From the NCBI RefSeq assembly GCF_027943255.1, contig NC_072895.1:23038001-23102000 (forward strand): a stretch of DNA of 64,000 nt, written 5' to 3'. Positions within the stretch are counted from its first letter, which is position 1. Every line of letters begins with the position of its first letter. Origin of the DNA: Anastrepha obliqua (taxonomy: Eukaryota > Arthropoda > Insecta > Diptera > Tephritidae). Below the pieces are notes generated by a model. That model was given only the letters and a program-made list of their open reading frames with translations. It made no database searches and was not told the origin of the DNA. Shown here one piece after another: positions 23,041-33,156 of the stretch. Made by a program: the position numbers and the translations under genes.

Positions 23041-23780
23041 CTTTTGCTCGATATGACCACCTTTTGCCTTGACTACGGCTTTGAGACGGTCCAGAAACGA
23101 ATCGCAAGCTGCCCGAATGTGATTTGCAGGTATTTTTACCCACTCGCGGACAATGGCTTTTTTCAGCGCCTCGAGACAGGTGAATCTTTTAATTCGAACC
23201 TTGCTCTCCAAAATGGTTCAAAGAGAATAGGCCATCGGATTCGCGTCTGTTGAATTTGAGAGCCATTGTCTAGACGTTATGAAGTTCGGAATGTTGTTTT
23301 TTAGCCACTCTTGGTTCACTCGAGAGACGGTGCGACGGTGCCGAGTCCTGTTGACACGCCCATGGCATGCCACCGAAATGGTAGTCTGCCCACGGCTTCA
23401 AAGTAACCTCCACAATACTTTCGGAAATTGACCACTTTCGGCCAAGCGAAGCAACACCTTCGCTCTCTCAATTCTGACTTGTTGCTGCTTTGGAGTGAGA
23501 TCATTCGCCTTTTGGATCTTGTAAGGCTTACCTATGAGATCATTTTTCAGTATGCGGCTAATGCTACGGTCAGATATTTTCAGTTCTTTCGCCATTTGAG
23601 TGTCACTTCGTCGGCGATATCCCTCAAGTCGCTTCTTCACTTTTTAAACCCTTTTACGTGACGTTGCAGTCTTTTGATTACCACCTACATTACGTTTCCC
23701 GGTGCTACCAGTAGCATTGCAACGAGTAATGGTGCGATAAACAAAAACTTTATTTTCTTTAAGGTGCTCAAGTTGTGATT
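23041..23780 (-). pseudogene. Tc1/mariner-superfamily (maT-like) transposase relic
   Basis: Minus-strand reading. Near 23760-23700 is LEHLKENKVFVYRTITR, an HTH linker. At 23640-23400 is KKRLEGYRRRSDTQMAKELK, then IQKANDLTPKQQQVRIERAK and LLRLAESGQF. A deletion removes the first catalytic Asp region. Then ACQQDSAPSHR carries the second catalytic Asp, DANPMAYSLW the third catalytic region, and CDSFLDRLKAVVKAKGGHIE is the C-terminus, ending at a stop near 23041. The end and the LTPKQQQVR wording fit the maT branch rather than true mariners. Frameshifts make it dead. Confidence 0.8.
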
Positions 23781-23795
23781 TTCCAGCCAAATATA

Positions 23796-24535
23796 GGGTG
23801 GGCCATGTAAAATTTGCTTTTTGAATCGGCTATAAAAAAAAACTAATCAATATTTTTTCAAACTTTTTTTTTATTTTGAAGATTGAACATTGTCATTTAT
23901 GAATGAAAAATAATATTGTTCAATTGACTGCCACGACTGGCTTTACAGTAGGCCATTCGATCAACCCAATTTTTAACCACATTTTCGATTGTTTGGGCTC
24001 CAATTTCATGAATGGCAACTTCGATTTCGTGTTTAAAAGTATCAATCGTCTCTGGATGGTTCGCATAGCATTTGTCCTTAACGGCTCCCCACAAAAAATA
24101 GTCCAACGGGCTTAAATCACAGCTCCGAGGCGGCCAATTGATATCGGGTTTCAAAAACGGTAGCCAAAAGTTCGAGTGTAACTTTGAAACCAAATGTCGT
24201 CCATGTCATCCTCTTCAATTTTTGGAAACAACTCGTTGAGCATGTCACGTTAACGCTCGTCATTTACTGTAAGCGCGGCTCCTCGCTCATTTTCGAAAAG
24301 AAATGGCCCGATGATGCCACCAGACCAAAAATCGCACCAAACAGTGACTCGCTGTGGATGCATTTGCTTCTCTACAGTAACGTGTGGATTTTCTGAGCCC
24401 CAAATCCGACAATTTTGCTTATTGACGTAGCCACCGATGTGAAAATCAGAAAAGAAGAAGAAAACTCACCACTTTGGAAATAGGTTTTCAATATTTCCCA
24501 ATTTTGTTCAAGCGTTTAGCGTTCCATTTCGTTTC
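23796..24535 (-). pseudogene. Mariner-like relic with TIR and internal deletions
   Basis: The 3' inverted terminus TATAGGGTGGGCCATGTAA lies at 23794-23812, with the TA at its outer edge. The minus-strand coding remnant starts near 24530 with [11 protein letters not shown] (first HTH helix) and jumps directly to [20 protein letters not shown]. It continues [24 protein letters not shown] and LTVNDER to DDMDDIWFQ. A second deletion removes the second catalytic Asp block. Then NWPPRSCDLSPLDYFLWG (24140-24080) holds the third catalytic position, and the C-terminus RMAYCKASRGSQLNNIIFH ends at about 23899. It is cut on its left by the next mariner relic. Confidence 0.85.
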
Positions 24536-24597
24536 GGGTTTCAAAGAGTAACTAAGTGCTAGAAATGAAGACACCGTTTTTTTACTAAATTTGCTTT

Positions 24598-25230
24598 TTA
24601 TTTTTCAACATAGTCCTCTTTTAGAAAGATACACTTCTCCCAACGCTCCAGCCATTTTTCAACTTTGTCGAACTCTTCAAAATACGCCTCTATCTCGGCG
24701 ATGACTTCCTCGATTGAACAAAATTTTTTTCCCACGTGCCATTTTTTCATGACATTTCCGGCCGATGAGACCGTCTTCGCCTTCTTTGGAGCAGATTCAC
24801 CGGGAGAAATCCATTGTTTTGACTGTTGCTTAGTTACTGATGTGTAATGGTGTGCCCAGGTTTCATCAACGGTAACAACTCGACGCAAAAACTCTTTCAG
24901 ATCTCCCTTGAATTATGCCAAACGTGACATTACGATATTGCTACAATTTTTTCATCGCAACTTATCATATAAAATATCAATCGTACCGGTCGCCACACCT
25001 ATGGCCTCTGTTGTTTCGCGCACTTTCGTTCATCGGTAGGTGAGAATCCTGTCTTGGACTTTTTGCATTATTTCCTCGGTCACCACGTCGGCAGGGCGCT
25101 CCTCATCAAAAACTGATGTTCGCCCACGATTAAATTCATTGAGCCAGTAGCTAACTGTGGGCATAGACGGCGAAACGTCCCCAAAGACAGCATCCAACTT
25201 TGCTTTTATCTCCTCACATTTTTCCCATTA
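24598..25230 (-). pseudogene. Mariner transposase relic (third in cluster)
   Basis: The minus strand from about 25220 gives KKCEEIKAKLDAVFGD, PTVSYWLNEFNRGRTSVFDE and EEIMQKVQDRILTYR (HTH), then a degraded segment and RRVVTVDETWAHHYT, the first catalytic Asp block. Next come KQWISPGESAPKKAKT, a deletion that removes the second and third catalytic blocks, and the C-terminus EKWLERWEKCIFLKEDYVEK, ending near 24598. The VTVDETW-HHY and SPGESAPKKAKT wording is that of classical mariner elements. One internal stop separates HTH and catalytic parts. Confidence 0.85.
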
Positions 25231-26449
25231 CAAAAACAAACAACTAATATAATAACCGAATGATGCTGCTCTTTCTCCAACTTAGCGAAAATCACGAAAC
25301 ACGTCTTACTCGCATAGCTGCCAAATCCAAACTAACCTATCAATCAGTCTAAAATTCGTTTTGTTGTCGTTCGATAGATGGCAGCACACGACGCTAACAC
25401 CAACTTCCCTCAGGGACGCCCTCTGTCATCGGATATTTATTGAACCGGCCTCGTACAAACATATCAGTCTTATATTTACTTACAAATATTTAGTTATATA
25501 GACCGCTACAAAAACCACTGTCCTTTTATGAAGTCCACTATTGAGCCATTTGGAAGGCAGAAGTTCGCAACAAATAAAATCGCGCACATGCCAACATCTG
25601 AAGCATACGTCTGGGCGCGCCCATTGACTTCACTTGCGCTGCTGAATCAAATGATTAATGTGCGAAAATATGCGTTGCCTGCTACTGACTCGATTGAAGA
25701 GGAGCGGCGTATGAGCATTTGTCATTATTACTATTTTATTTGTTTGTTGGAGTGAATATTAAAAGAAAAAAAGTATTTATTATTAGCGAAAAAAAGCCAG
25801 CAAATGCTCGCTTAAGTGGTTTTAGTACAAAAAACTCTTCTATGTCCTACTTCTTCATGGCCAAATACATTACATACAAATGCATACATAAATTTTTGTA
25901 CTTCAATATGCGTTTAGTGTATGTGCGTGTGTGTGTTTCTGCGTACATATCTACAATTATGCAAATAAATTGAGCGTGAAACGCGTCGGTTGACTACTTA
26001 GCTGTGGTAGTTATTGAAAATAAGATTAATGCTTCAGGCCGAACTGCTTATAGTTACAGCAGCGACTGGGGTGTATTTTAGAAAATAATAAACAAATATG
26101 TAGTTAGTGGTATTTGGAGCTTTTAACTTTCTATCATCGCTTTTTGCGGGGTTTCTCCAAAAAATGAATGAGCACCTACAATAATATTTATTTATTTATT
26201 AATCAACAAACAGGATTCTCATAGACTATATAAGCGTGATAGATGCAAAGAAAGACTTTATGAAAAGAGTCGTATAATTAACTTCTTGAAAATAGATCAA
26301 GAATACGAAAAATCAAAGCCTAAGGAGAGAAGTAGCATTAAATTGAGCTGGTGTCCTCCAAACGGATTATACATACCAAAAACATTTTTAGCAATACTCA
26401 CAAAAAACAATCGATTACTACGGAAGTTGCATGAGCGAGGTAGGTAGGT
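25231..26449. other. Non-coding DNA between mariner cluster and LINE
   Basis: 25231-25450 probably still belongs to the mariner 5' end or its flank. 25528-25973 holds short frames without a recognised domain and a (TG)n tract near 25923. The segment 26170-26440 is plain AT-rich DNA. Confidence 0.4.
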
Positions 26450-27358
26450 AGGTTAGTATCCCAGATACACTTCAAGTAGCACTTACGTGCCGTTTTGATA
26501 CCATAATGTGGACCACTACCTGCGATAAATTTTAGGGAAGAGAAAACCATTTACACCCATCCAGTGCTGCTGATGTAGTGGAGGAGAGAAAAAGGAACTA
26601 GTCTGGAGAATGTTCTCAAGCCATCCCCAAAGGACACGCTAAGAAATCTCAAGCGCCTAGCCGCTAGAGCCGAACATTTGCAAGGAAAGTTTCTTTCAAC
26701 AGTCTCTTTCAATAGGGGTGGCACGGAAGCCCAAGCTTCTCCGCACGAGTACCGATCACCCAGTGGCCAGTGAACACCGCAATGAGTTTGGAAATTAAAT
26801 GGCGGATGATTTCCAGTAGTTTAAACGTCCTGCTTCTGTCCTACAGATAAGATAGAACTCCAACTGTCTTGCTTTTTTTAGAAAGAAATTGTGCAGCTTC
26901 CTTTTAACAACGATCAAGGGGACACGGATGTCTAAGAAAGGGACAACAGTAACCGATTTTGTCGACCCCTTCCTGGCAAGCTCATCGGCAGTTTCATTTC
27001 CCTCTATATTCCTGTGCCCAGGAACCCAGATAAGGGAAATGTTTCCTGCACGTTCGAGACGTTTGAGTTCCTCCTTATAGGAGTTAACCAGAAGAGAGCT
27101 GCAATACGGCGACGTCAGGGCCTTGATCGCAACTTGACTTTCAGAAAAAATATTAATGTCTCCCACCCAACAGCGATCTCTAAGCATTTTGCATGTTTGC
27201 GGGATCGCGAAGACCTCTGCTTTAAAAACGCTGCTCGTTCCCGGTAGTTCAAAGGGGGCTGGACCACTGGCTGATTTAGAGCGTGAGCGAACGTTAAAAT
27301 GAATTCTATTCAGCAGATACGGACAATCGTTGTTCCGTTGTGTCAAATTGTACGACAA
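26450..27358 (-). pseudogene. LINE relic: RNase H and C-terminal tail (LOA/I type)
   Basis: The minus-strand frame 27358-26795 (187 codons) is the best-preserved RNase H in the window: FELPGTSSVFKAEVFAI, DINIFSESQVAIKAL (catalytic D-S-x-x-A core with D changed to E) and ISLIWVPGHRNIEGNETADE. A tail frame with AVFTGHWVIGTRAEKLGLPC follows at 26780-26690, as in other members, then frameshifts. The 3' end (26460-26440) reads CTAACCTACCTACCTACC in minus orientation, an RNA-tail-like terminal repeat. RT is absent, so it is strongly 5'-truncated. Confidence 0.85.
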
Positions 27359-27604
27359 ATATCAAAGATGACATAAAAAAGGCACCGCCTAGGAGTTATT
27401 TACCACTGGAATTTAGGCGTCACTTTGAGCAGACCCTTTATTTAAACTTTACGCTTTGGGCGGTGATATGACTACTTTTGAAATCCTCAAAGCTGACCCA
27501 ATCCTCATAGAGCGGATGAAATTTGCTTCTGCCTTTGATGAGATTTGGCGCCGAAAGGCGAAAGTCATACAAAAATTATAGAGGCATCTCACTTATCAGT
27601 AACT

Positions 27605-27915
27605 CATCGAGATAGAGAAAGAATATACTATATATCTAAATAAACTCACAACATTTGCAGAGAATACAAATAGACAAAATTTACAAAAAACAACGCCCTA
27701 GTGTTATTTCTCACCAGAAATTAGCAACCACAAGGAAAAACTCAGGAAAAATAGTATCTAAGATATATATAAGGTATAGCTCTCTCCCTCCTTTCCCTCT
27801 ACGTTACATCTTTTTTCTCTCTTGCGGAACGAAAATGCCCAAAACGTTGCATGGCCTTGAAATTTTACTCTCAATTCTCGCTCGTCCATCGACGTCTAAG
27901 AAATTTCACTTCAAA
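27605..27915 (+). repeat. Dispersed repeat D, copy 2
   Basis: It matches the two outer parts of the 15.2-kb copy and lacks the insertion of about 350 bp. The conserved tail encodes MPKTLHGLEILLSILARPST then SKKFHFKSF; copy 1 differs in only a few residues in this stretch. It runs directly into an RT fragment at 27930, so either repeat D is the upstream part of that retroelement or it was truncated by it. Confidence 0.65.
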
Positions 27916-27929
27916 AGTTTTACAAAAGA

Positions 27930-28150
27930 AACAACTGTCGGATGCGATACGCTCAAAATCCGGTGTAAAGCAAGGATGCCCTCTATGACCCCTTAGAAGA
28001 GTTAGCGTACGCAGGGGACAGCGCGATTTTGTCTTTTTGTCAAATAGTCGGATATCGGCAAGCAAATTAAGATCAGCTCAGTGCTGTCACAAGCGATTTA
28101 GGCTTTAAAGAAAAGGTTTACAAGACAGAGTTCATTTTACTGTGTATGGA
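27930..28150 (+). pseudogene. LINE reverse transcriptase fragment with internal deletion
   Basis: Plus strand: SDAIRSKSGVKQGCPL is the RT box before the catalytic site. After a deletion it is followed by LAYAGDSAILSF, corresponding to the catalytic F-A-D-D box with one Asp changed to Gly, then a decayed KTEF-type segment. About 45-50 residues normally between these boxes are missing. The GVKQGCPL wording fits RTE-like or CR1-like LINEs. Confidence 0.65.
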
Positions 28151-28154
28151 AAAG

Positions 28155-28392
28155 AGGCTGCCGTAGTCGAATGGGTTGGTAAGTGACTACTATTCGGAAT
28201 TCAGAGTAAACGTAGGTTAGAATCTCGGTGAAACACTAAAATTAAGAAAAAGTTTTTTTCATTTAGCGGTCACCCCCTCGTCCTCATAAAAAAATATCTG
28301 CCATTCGGAGCCAGCTTAAAACAATAGGTCCCTCCATTTGTAGAACAACATCAAGACGCATACCACAAATAGGAGGAGGAACTCGGCCAAAC
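28155..28392 (+). repeat. tRNA-derived SINE copy (complete head)
   Basis: The head GCCGTAGTCGAATGGGTTGG includes the A-box. The B-box is mutated (GGTTAGAATCT). The body is shortened around the CTCGGCAGGC region, then GCCATTCGGAGCCAGC, GGTCCCTCCATTTGTAGAAC and ATAGGAGGAGGAACTCGGCC. The 3' end is missing: it stops at CCAAACG and runs into a LINE tail. Confidence 0.88.
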
Positions 28393-28399
28393 GGCTTCT

Positions 28400-28600
28400 T
28401 CACACATCAGTGACAAAGACCTCAAGCCTGATTCGAGCGAAGGCTAAGGCTGGGTAGACGCACAGAAAGTGGTCCGCCGTTTCATCCTCCTCTCCACATG
28501 CTGGGCAAAGTGCACTGTCTGAGATGCTCTGTGCAAACCTTTGCTTTAAAATAATTTTTGCTTTAAAATAACCTTTGCTTTGAAATAGCCTCTGCTATAA
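28400..28600 (-). pseudogene. LINE C-terminal zinc-knuckle fragment
   Basis: Minus strand about 28545-28420 reads DSALCPACGEEDETADHFL then CVYPALAFARIRL, the CxxC...H...C tail that ends jockey/LOA-type LINE ORF2 proteins. The final Cys position is preserved. Nothing else of the element is present. A short CTTTGCTTTRAAATA triplication follows at 28548-28592. Confidence 0.65.
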
Positions 28601-29865
28601 GATGAACGTTCAGAAGCCACCCCGTTTTGTTATCTTTTACTTAAAATGCATTTATCGAAATTATTCACTCGGTTGCCATGGCCATTTAATTAAGATTGCC
28701 ATCGCATATCCAGCGCCGAAAGTGAGGCTCATTACAATTCGCGTTATCCCTACGGCCACGCAGTCATGCACGTGTGCACTCTCCAAGTCCCAGCATCAAC
28801 ATATCCGTTGAAAAGTGCAAACTATTCATTACATTCTTTTTTACTAATTTGTGACAAACACAGCGCCTCATATGGACAGCATCTACTACATACTAACTAG
28901 CATGCATGTGTGTGTGTGTGTGTGCATTGTCCGTATGTGAACGCCGCAAGCGCTGATGAAACAAAGGCAATCAGCAAGAAAATGACAAAAACAATAATAA
29001 GTAGATACAAAGATATGCGCACACATACATACATCGTTGATATAATCTATACGTACACACACACACATAAGCATATACGAGTACATAAGCATATATGTCA
29101 GTGCATCAAAGTGTTCATTTTGCAATTTCCCATTTTGCATTTTCCCCTGTAGATGCTTAAACTTTTTTTAAATATAAATAATAAGTTGTAAGGGATGTTC
29201 ACTAAAGAGAGGGAGAGGGTTGCGAGACTTGAGGGGATCGTATGATACATATAATGGACGTTAAGAATAAAAAGCAGCACAGTGAGAGCAGTAACTATAA
29301 TAGCGACTGTTGCCACAATGTCATTGACGACGGCGCTTGAGGCTAAAAACAAGGGAAAGGAAAAACGGATGAAGCATTCAAGTGTCGCCGCCAATGTGTC
29401 TGAGTCGGTCAGTTCATTGTAATGGTTGAGTTTGTTTTTTTTTCTTCGTTTTTGTGCATGCCACGCAGGCACATCTGTATGTAGCTCGAATGCGTGGTCA
29501 GAGGGCAAGTGTGAATGAATACGGCTGGCTTCTGGCAATGGTTTGCAAGAAATGTGAAGCTGTGAAGATGTGGAGAGAAACTCGCCCACTTGGTGGTAAA
29601 TATTTATCAACCGAAAACACATCAAAGACATGCGACTGCTGATGCAGATGGTAATCGGCTAGCGGCAATCGTGAAATGTAGAACAATTATGAATAGAGAA
29701 ACCGCATAACTTAAAAGTAATGAATTTTCCAATGGCTGGTGTTCTTTTTTTGTGGTTAAACGAATTTTAATTTAATGAATAAACGAACAGGAGTTTGTTT
29801 TGTGCAAGAGGTTCGCTTTGCCTTTTAGACCCAACTAACAAAGTTGCTCTTTTTTGTTTTGTTTT
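28601..29865. other. Non-coding DNA; one unexplained 177-codon minus frame
   Basis: (TG)n lies at 28908-28924 and (AC)n at 29053-29066. The minus-strand frame 29631-29098 is long for this AT-rich window and includes a hydrophobic run (VATVAIIVTALTVLLFIL) that could be one membrane segment. It has no homology I recognise, ends in repeat-like DNA and has no clear gene context. I treat it as probably chance. Confidence 0.3.
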
Positions 29866-30870
29866 GTTTGACGGTAACTGTGTGGAGGGGCATTTCCAGA
29901 AAAAGGTCAAGCACAACCTGAAAAAATAAAAGCAAAAATAGGAAAAAATGTACAAGAAATTTAAAAAAGAAGGAACAGAAAAAGACGTTTTCAAGCGGAA
30001 ATATTTGCACAGACGTCTTATTTTTAGACATTTTTTGTAGTTCATTTTACTTTTTGTTATTGATTGTCGAATATTTTTCGATAAGCTGTCACAAGTTAAT
30101 ATTTTTGGTTTATTTTTCATTTTTACAGTAAGAAGAATATCGGGTGCATACAGCAAACACAACCTGAAAAAATAAAAAAATATCAAAAAATTTATAAAAA
30201 TCAGTAATTTTTAGTACTCCCTTTTTCTTTCTATACTTAGCATAGATTGTAGATTTTTTTTTTGCTTAGGCCTCAAAAGTTGCCATATTTTTCTTTCTTT
30301 TTTTTGTTTTTTTTATTTTATTTTTGCTTTTTTTTGTTTGACGGTAACTGTATGTAGGGGCATTTCCAGAAAAATATCAAACACATCCTGAAAAAATAAA
30401 AGAAAAAATAGAAAAAAATTAACAAGAAACTTTAAAAGAAGGAACAGAAAAGGAAGATTTTATGCGGAAATATTTGCACAGCCGACTAATTTTTAGACAT
30501 TTTTAGAAGTTCATTTTTCTTTCTGTTACTGATTGTCGAACATTTTTCGCTTAGCTGTCACAAGTTGGTATGTATGAAGAATATCTTCTGCATACAAAAA
30601 ATATCAAACACAACCTGAAAAAATAAAAAAATATAAAAAAATTTATAAAATTAAAAAAAGTTGACTATTTTTTATTAATTTGTAGTAGTTCATTTTTCTT
30701 TTTGTTATTGATTTTGGATTATTTTCGCTTAGGTGTCGAAAGTTGCCATGATTTTTTTTTGTTTTTGTTTTTTATTTTTGTTTTGTTTTCGTTTTTTTTT
30801 GTTTGACAGTAACTGTATGTAGGGGCATTTCCAGAAAAATATTAAACACAACCTGATAAAATAAAAACGT
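29866..30870. repeat. Tandem array, unit about 465-470 bp, 2.2 copies
   Basis: Units start at 29866, 30336 and 30801 with GTTTGACGGTAACTGTGTGG-like text (third copy GTTTGACAGTAACTGTATGT), each followed by AGGGGCATTTCCAGAAAAA. Inside a unit, ACACAACCTGAAAAAATAAA occurs twice, about 220-250 bp apart (near 29912, 30162, 30383, 30611 and, altered, 30845), so the unit is itself an old dimer. Other landmarks, such as TATTTGCACAG and GCTGTCACAAGTT, repeat in order. No ORF is preserved. Confidence 0.85.
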
Positions 30871-30892
30871 GAGAAAAAAATTCTTTTCTTCT

Positions 30893-31330
30893 TCTTCTTT
30901 AACCTACCCTTCACACCTATCTCGGTTGGGCTGTTCTTGCGCGAAGTCTCCAGTTCACACGCCCCTGAGTCGTCTCTTCGCTGACGTTTCTGCATCGCAT
31001 GTCCTTTTCAATTGTGTTTTCCTAGGTTTTTGGTGGTCTGCCTGGTCCCTCTTTCGGCACCTGGTCCCCCTACGGTACCTCACTGCATAATCGTCGGGTC
31101 TTTTCATTACATGACCGTACCAGCATAGGCGGTTTTCCTTGAACTTAGTCGTGATTGGAGCAACTTTAATGCTACCAAGAATAAAGGTGTTCCGAATCGT
31201 TTCCAGCGATGTAACTCCACTAGCCCACCTCAGCATCCCCATTTCTGTCGCGTGCAGTTTTAGCTCTAGTTTACTTGGTACAGCTCAGCACTCGAATGCA
31301 TATGCCATTGCCGGTCCGATCATACTTTTA
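30893..31330 (-). pseudogene. RTE-like RT C-terminus with GAA tail
   Basis: The minus-strand frame 31242-30955 contains GMLRWASGVTSLETIRNTFI, LGSIKVAPITTKFKENRL and CWYGHVMKRPDDYAVR, the RT thumb/C-terminus of RTE-like LINEs. The region before it (31330-31245) gives a compatible upstream YA-type segment. On its 3' side the minus strand ends in AAAGAAGAAGAAGAAAAG (30886-30903), a GAA tail like that of the intact RTE at 21181-21197. The insertion abuts the third unit of the 465-bp array. Confidence 0.75.
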
Positions 31331-31619
31331 TAGATTTATCTTTTAATTTTTGGAGAATTTTCTTGTTGCACAAGGGGCCTATTTAAACTCCGTTTTAAAT
31401 TTATTTTGTAATATTTTACTTGCTTTTCATACTTATTTAATTTATTTGAATTCTTTCTAGAATATCTAGAAGGCCACATTTTATTTGAATGTTTTTTTTT
31501 TTATTAAAATTTATCGAAGACTTTTAGTTTGATAAACAATTTTTGATATTTTATTTCACTTATTTCACTAAATATCCTTATTTCTGACTTACTCCGGTAA
31601 ATGTTAACCATGCACTAAT

Positions 31620-33156
31620 GGTGAAGAGTTCCAGAGACCCTTGCTTTCACAACTGCATTTATTTGTAGAACCCTTCATTTTGCAATGACAGCGCCTATAG
31701 CCTTGTCCCCCGTTTCTCGAATTAGCTCAGCAAAATTTCTTGAAAAGAAATCTCATCTATGGCAGGTAACTTTTCTTTAGAAATTACGAACTGATGACGT
31801 GTGTAAAGCTGCTTGAGGGTACCATTTTTGTTATTTGCCAGTTTATAGAAGTTGGAGTCTTCTATTCCAACAACAACCGCTAACACATTTCGGTTATCTG
31901 TAGGACCACAGTCGACATCAGGGACTTGTATTCGTTCACCATTATCACCAATTTGAGCAGGAGGAAATTGTTTTTGTGAGGCTCGTAACATTTTTGTTAC
32001 TTGCAGTAGAAGATTTGTTTTCGCGGCAGCTCTTTTTGTAGAAATCAACTCGTGTTTTTCAGTCAGAATTTGACGAGACGACGTTGTGCGTTGTAGGTCC
32101 TCTTCAATATTATTCTTTGGAATATGGTTTTCGGTATGACCAACGCTCAATTGTTTTTTATAAGCATTAACAGTTCCTTCAAACTCGGTTTCAGAAGTAT
32201 TGGTAAGTTCTTCAAGTTGTTCTGCAGTTTCAATATTTGCGATTTGTTCGCCAGGCAAAAAATACGATGCTATGTCAAGCCAAACATGACTTCATAAGGC
32301 CTTTGGCGTATTCCTTCGTGGTATGTAGTGTTTTTGGCAAATTCAACAAAGTATAAACTATTTGACCATTTATTTGTATCGTTATCGTACATCCATGCAG
32401 TTAGCATATTCTATGTATCCTGATTGGCCCTTTCAACTGAGCCTTGTGTTTGACTGTGACGCGACTTCCCATGAACTATTTTAACATCTTTCCACATAGC
32501 GCATATTTCGGATATCACTTGATTACTAAATTCTCCGCCATTATCTGATTTGCTTTGCTGGTACACCAAATGTTAAAAATATTAAAAGAACATGATGCGC
32601 TACTTCTTCAGCTCTTTAAGTTTTCAAAGGTCGTGGCTGGATAAACTTAGTTAAATGATCTTGATACACCATTATGAACTAATATTCGCCATCTCTGTTT
32701 GACTGCAGATCTATGAAATCAACTTGACATCTTGAGTTTAATTCAGAACTAACCACTGGCTTCACAACAATACCTTTCTTAGGTGCACTGTGTTTCATTT
32801 GACCCTGTTTGTAGAAATTTGCATGAAACATTACAACTTCATATGTAATAGTTTTGTATTTAACTTGCAACTCTTTAACTCCTCCGTGGCCTATATTGGT
32901 AAGCTTCATATAGTATACTACACAATTCTTCATTGGTAAGATAATACTCTATGTTCGTTCCTCCTGGTTTTAATGGTACAATTAACTTCTCTTCATCATT
33001 CATTTTTAAAACATCAAAACGTTTTAATCGTCTGTAATCCAAAGGTGTCTTGCATTTAATTTTAGCAGAAACCATTGCAGAAACTATTTTAGAATACTTT
33101 TCTTGAGAAAAATAAAAACAATTGTCTTCTCGTTTACACGGAATTAGAAACTTCAA
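31620..33156 (-). pseudogene. KRBA2/Ginger-type DDE integrase relic
   Basis: Minus-strand blocks, in order. N-terminal region (33156-32935): EKYSKIVSAMVSAKIKCKTP, LDYRRLKRFDVLKMN. His-containing block IGHGGVKELQVKYKTIT. Integrase core: CQVDFIDLQSNRDGEY (first Asp), VYQDHLTKFIQPRPLKT, SDNGGEFSNQVISEICAMW (second Asp, about 32545), RHSQTQGSVERANQDT (catalytic Glu, about 32435), YDNDTNKWS, YHEGIRQRPYEVMFGL. C-terminal domain 32258-31722. A CHCKMKGSTNKCSC stretch near 31690-31650 resembles the Cys-rich tail of KRBA2-like proteins. This order matches the KRBA2/SCAND3-like integrase family derived from Ginger/retrotransposon integrases. The CxxC expected after the His pair is not visible. There are at least three stops or frameshifts, so the gene is dead as written. 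I did not find TIRs. Confidence 0.8.

Noticed and set aside
28886..29152. Overlapping frames on both strands
   Set aside because: Translations of (TG)n and (AC)n tracts.
29098..29631. 177-codon minus-strand frame with a hydrophobic segment
   Set aside because: No homology recognised and no gene context; kept only as a note in the region entry.
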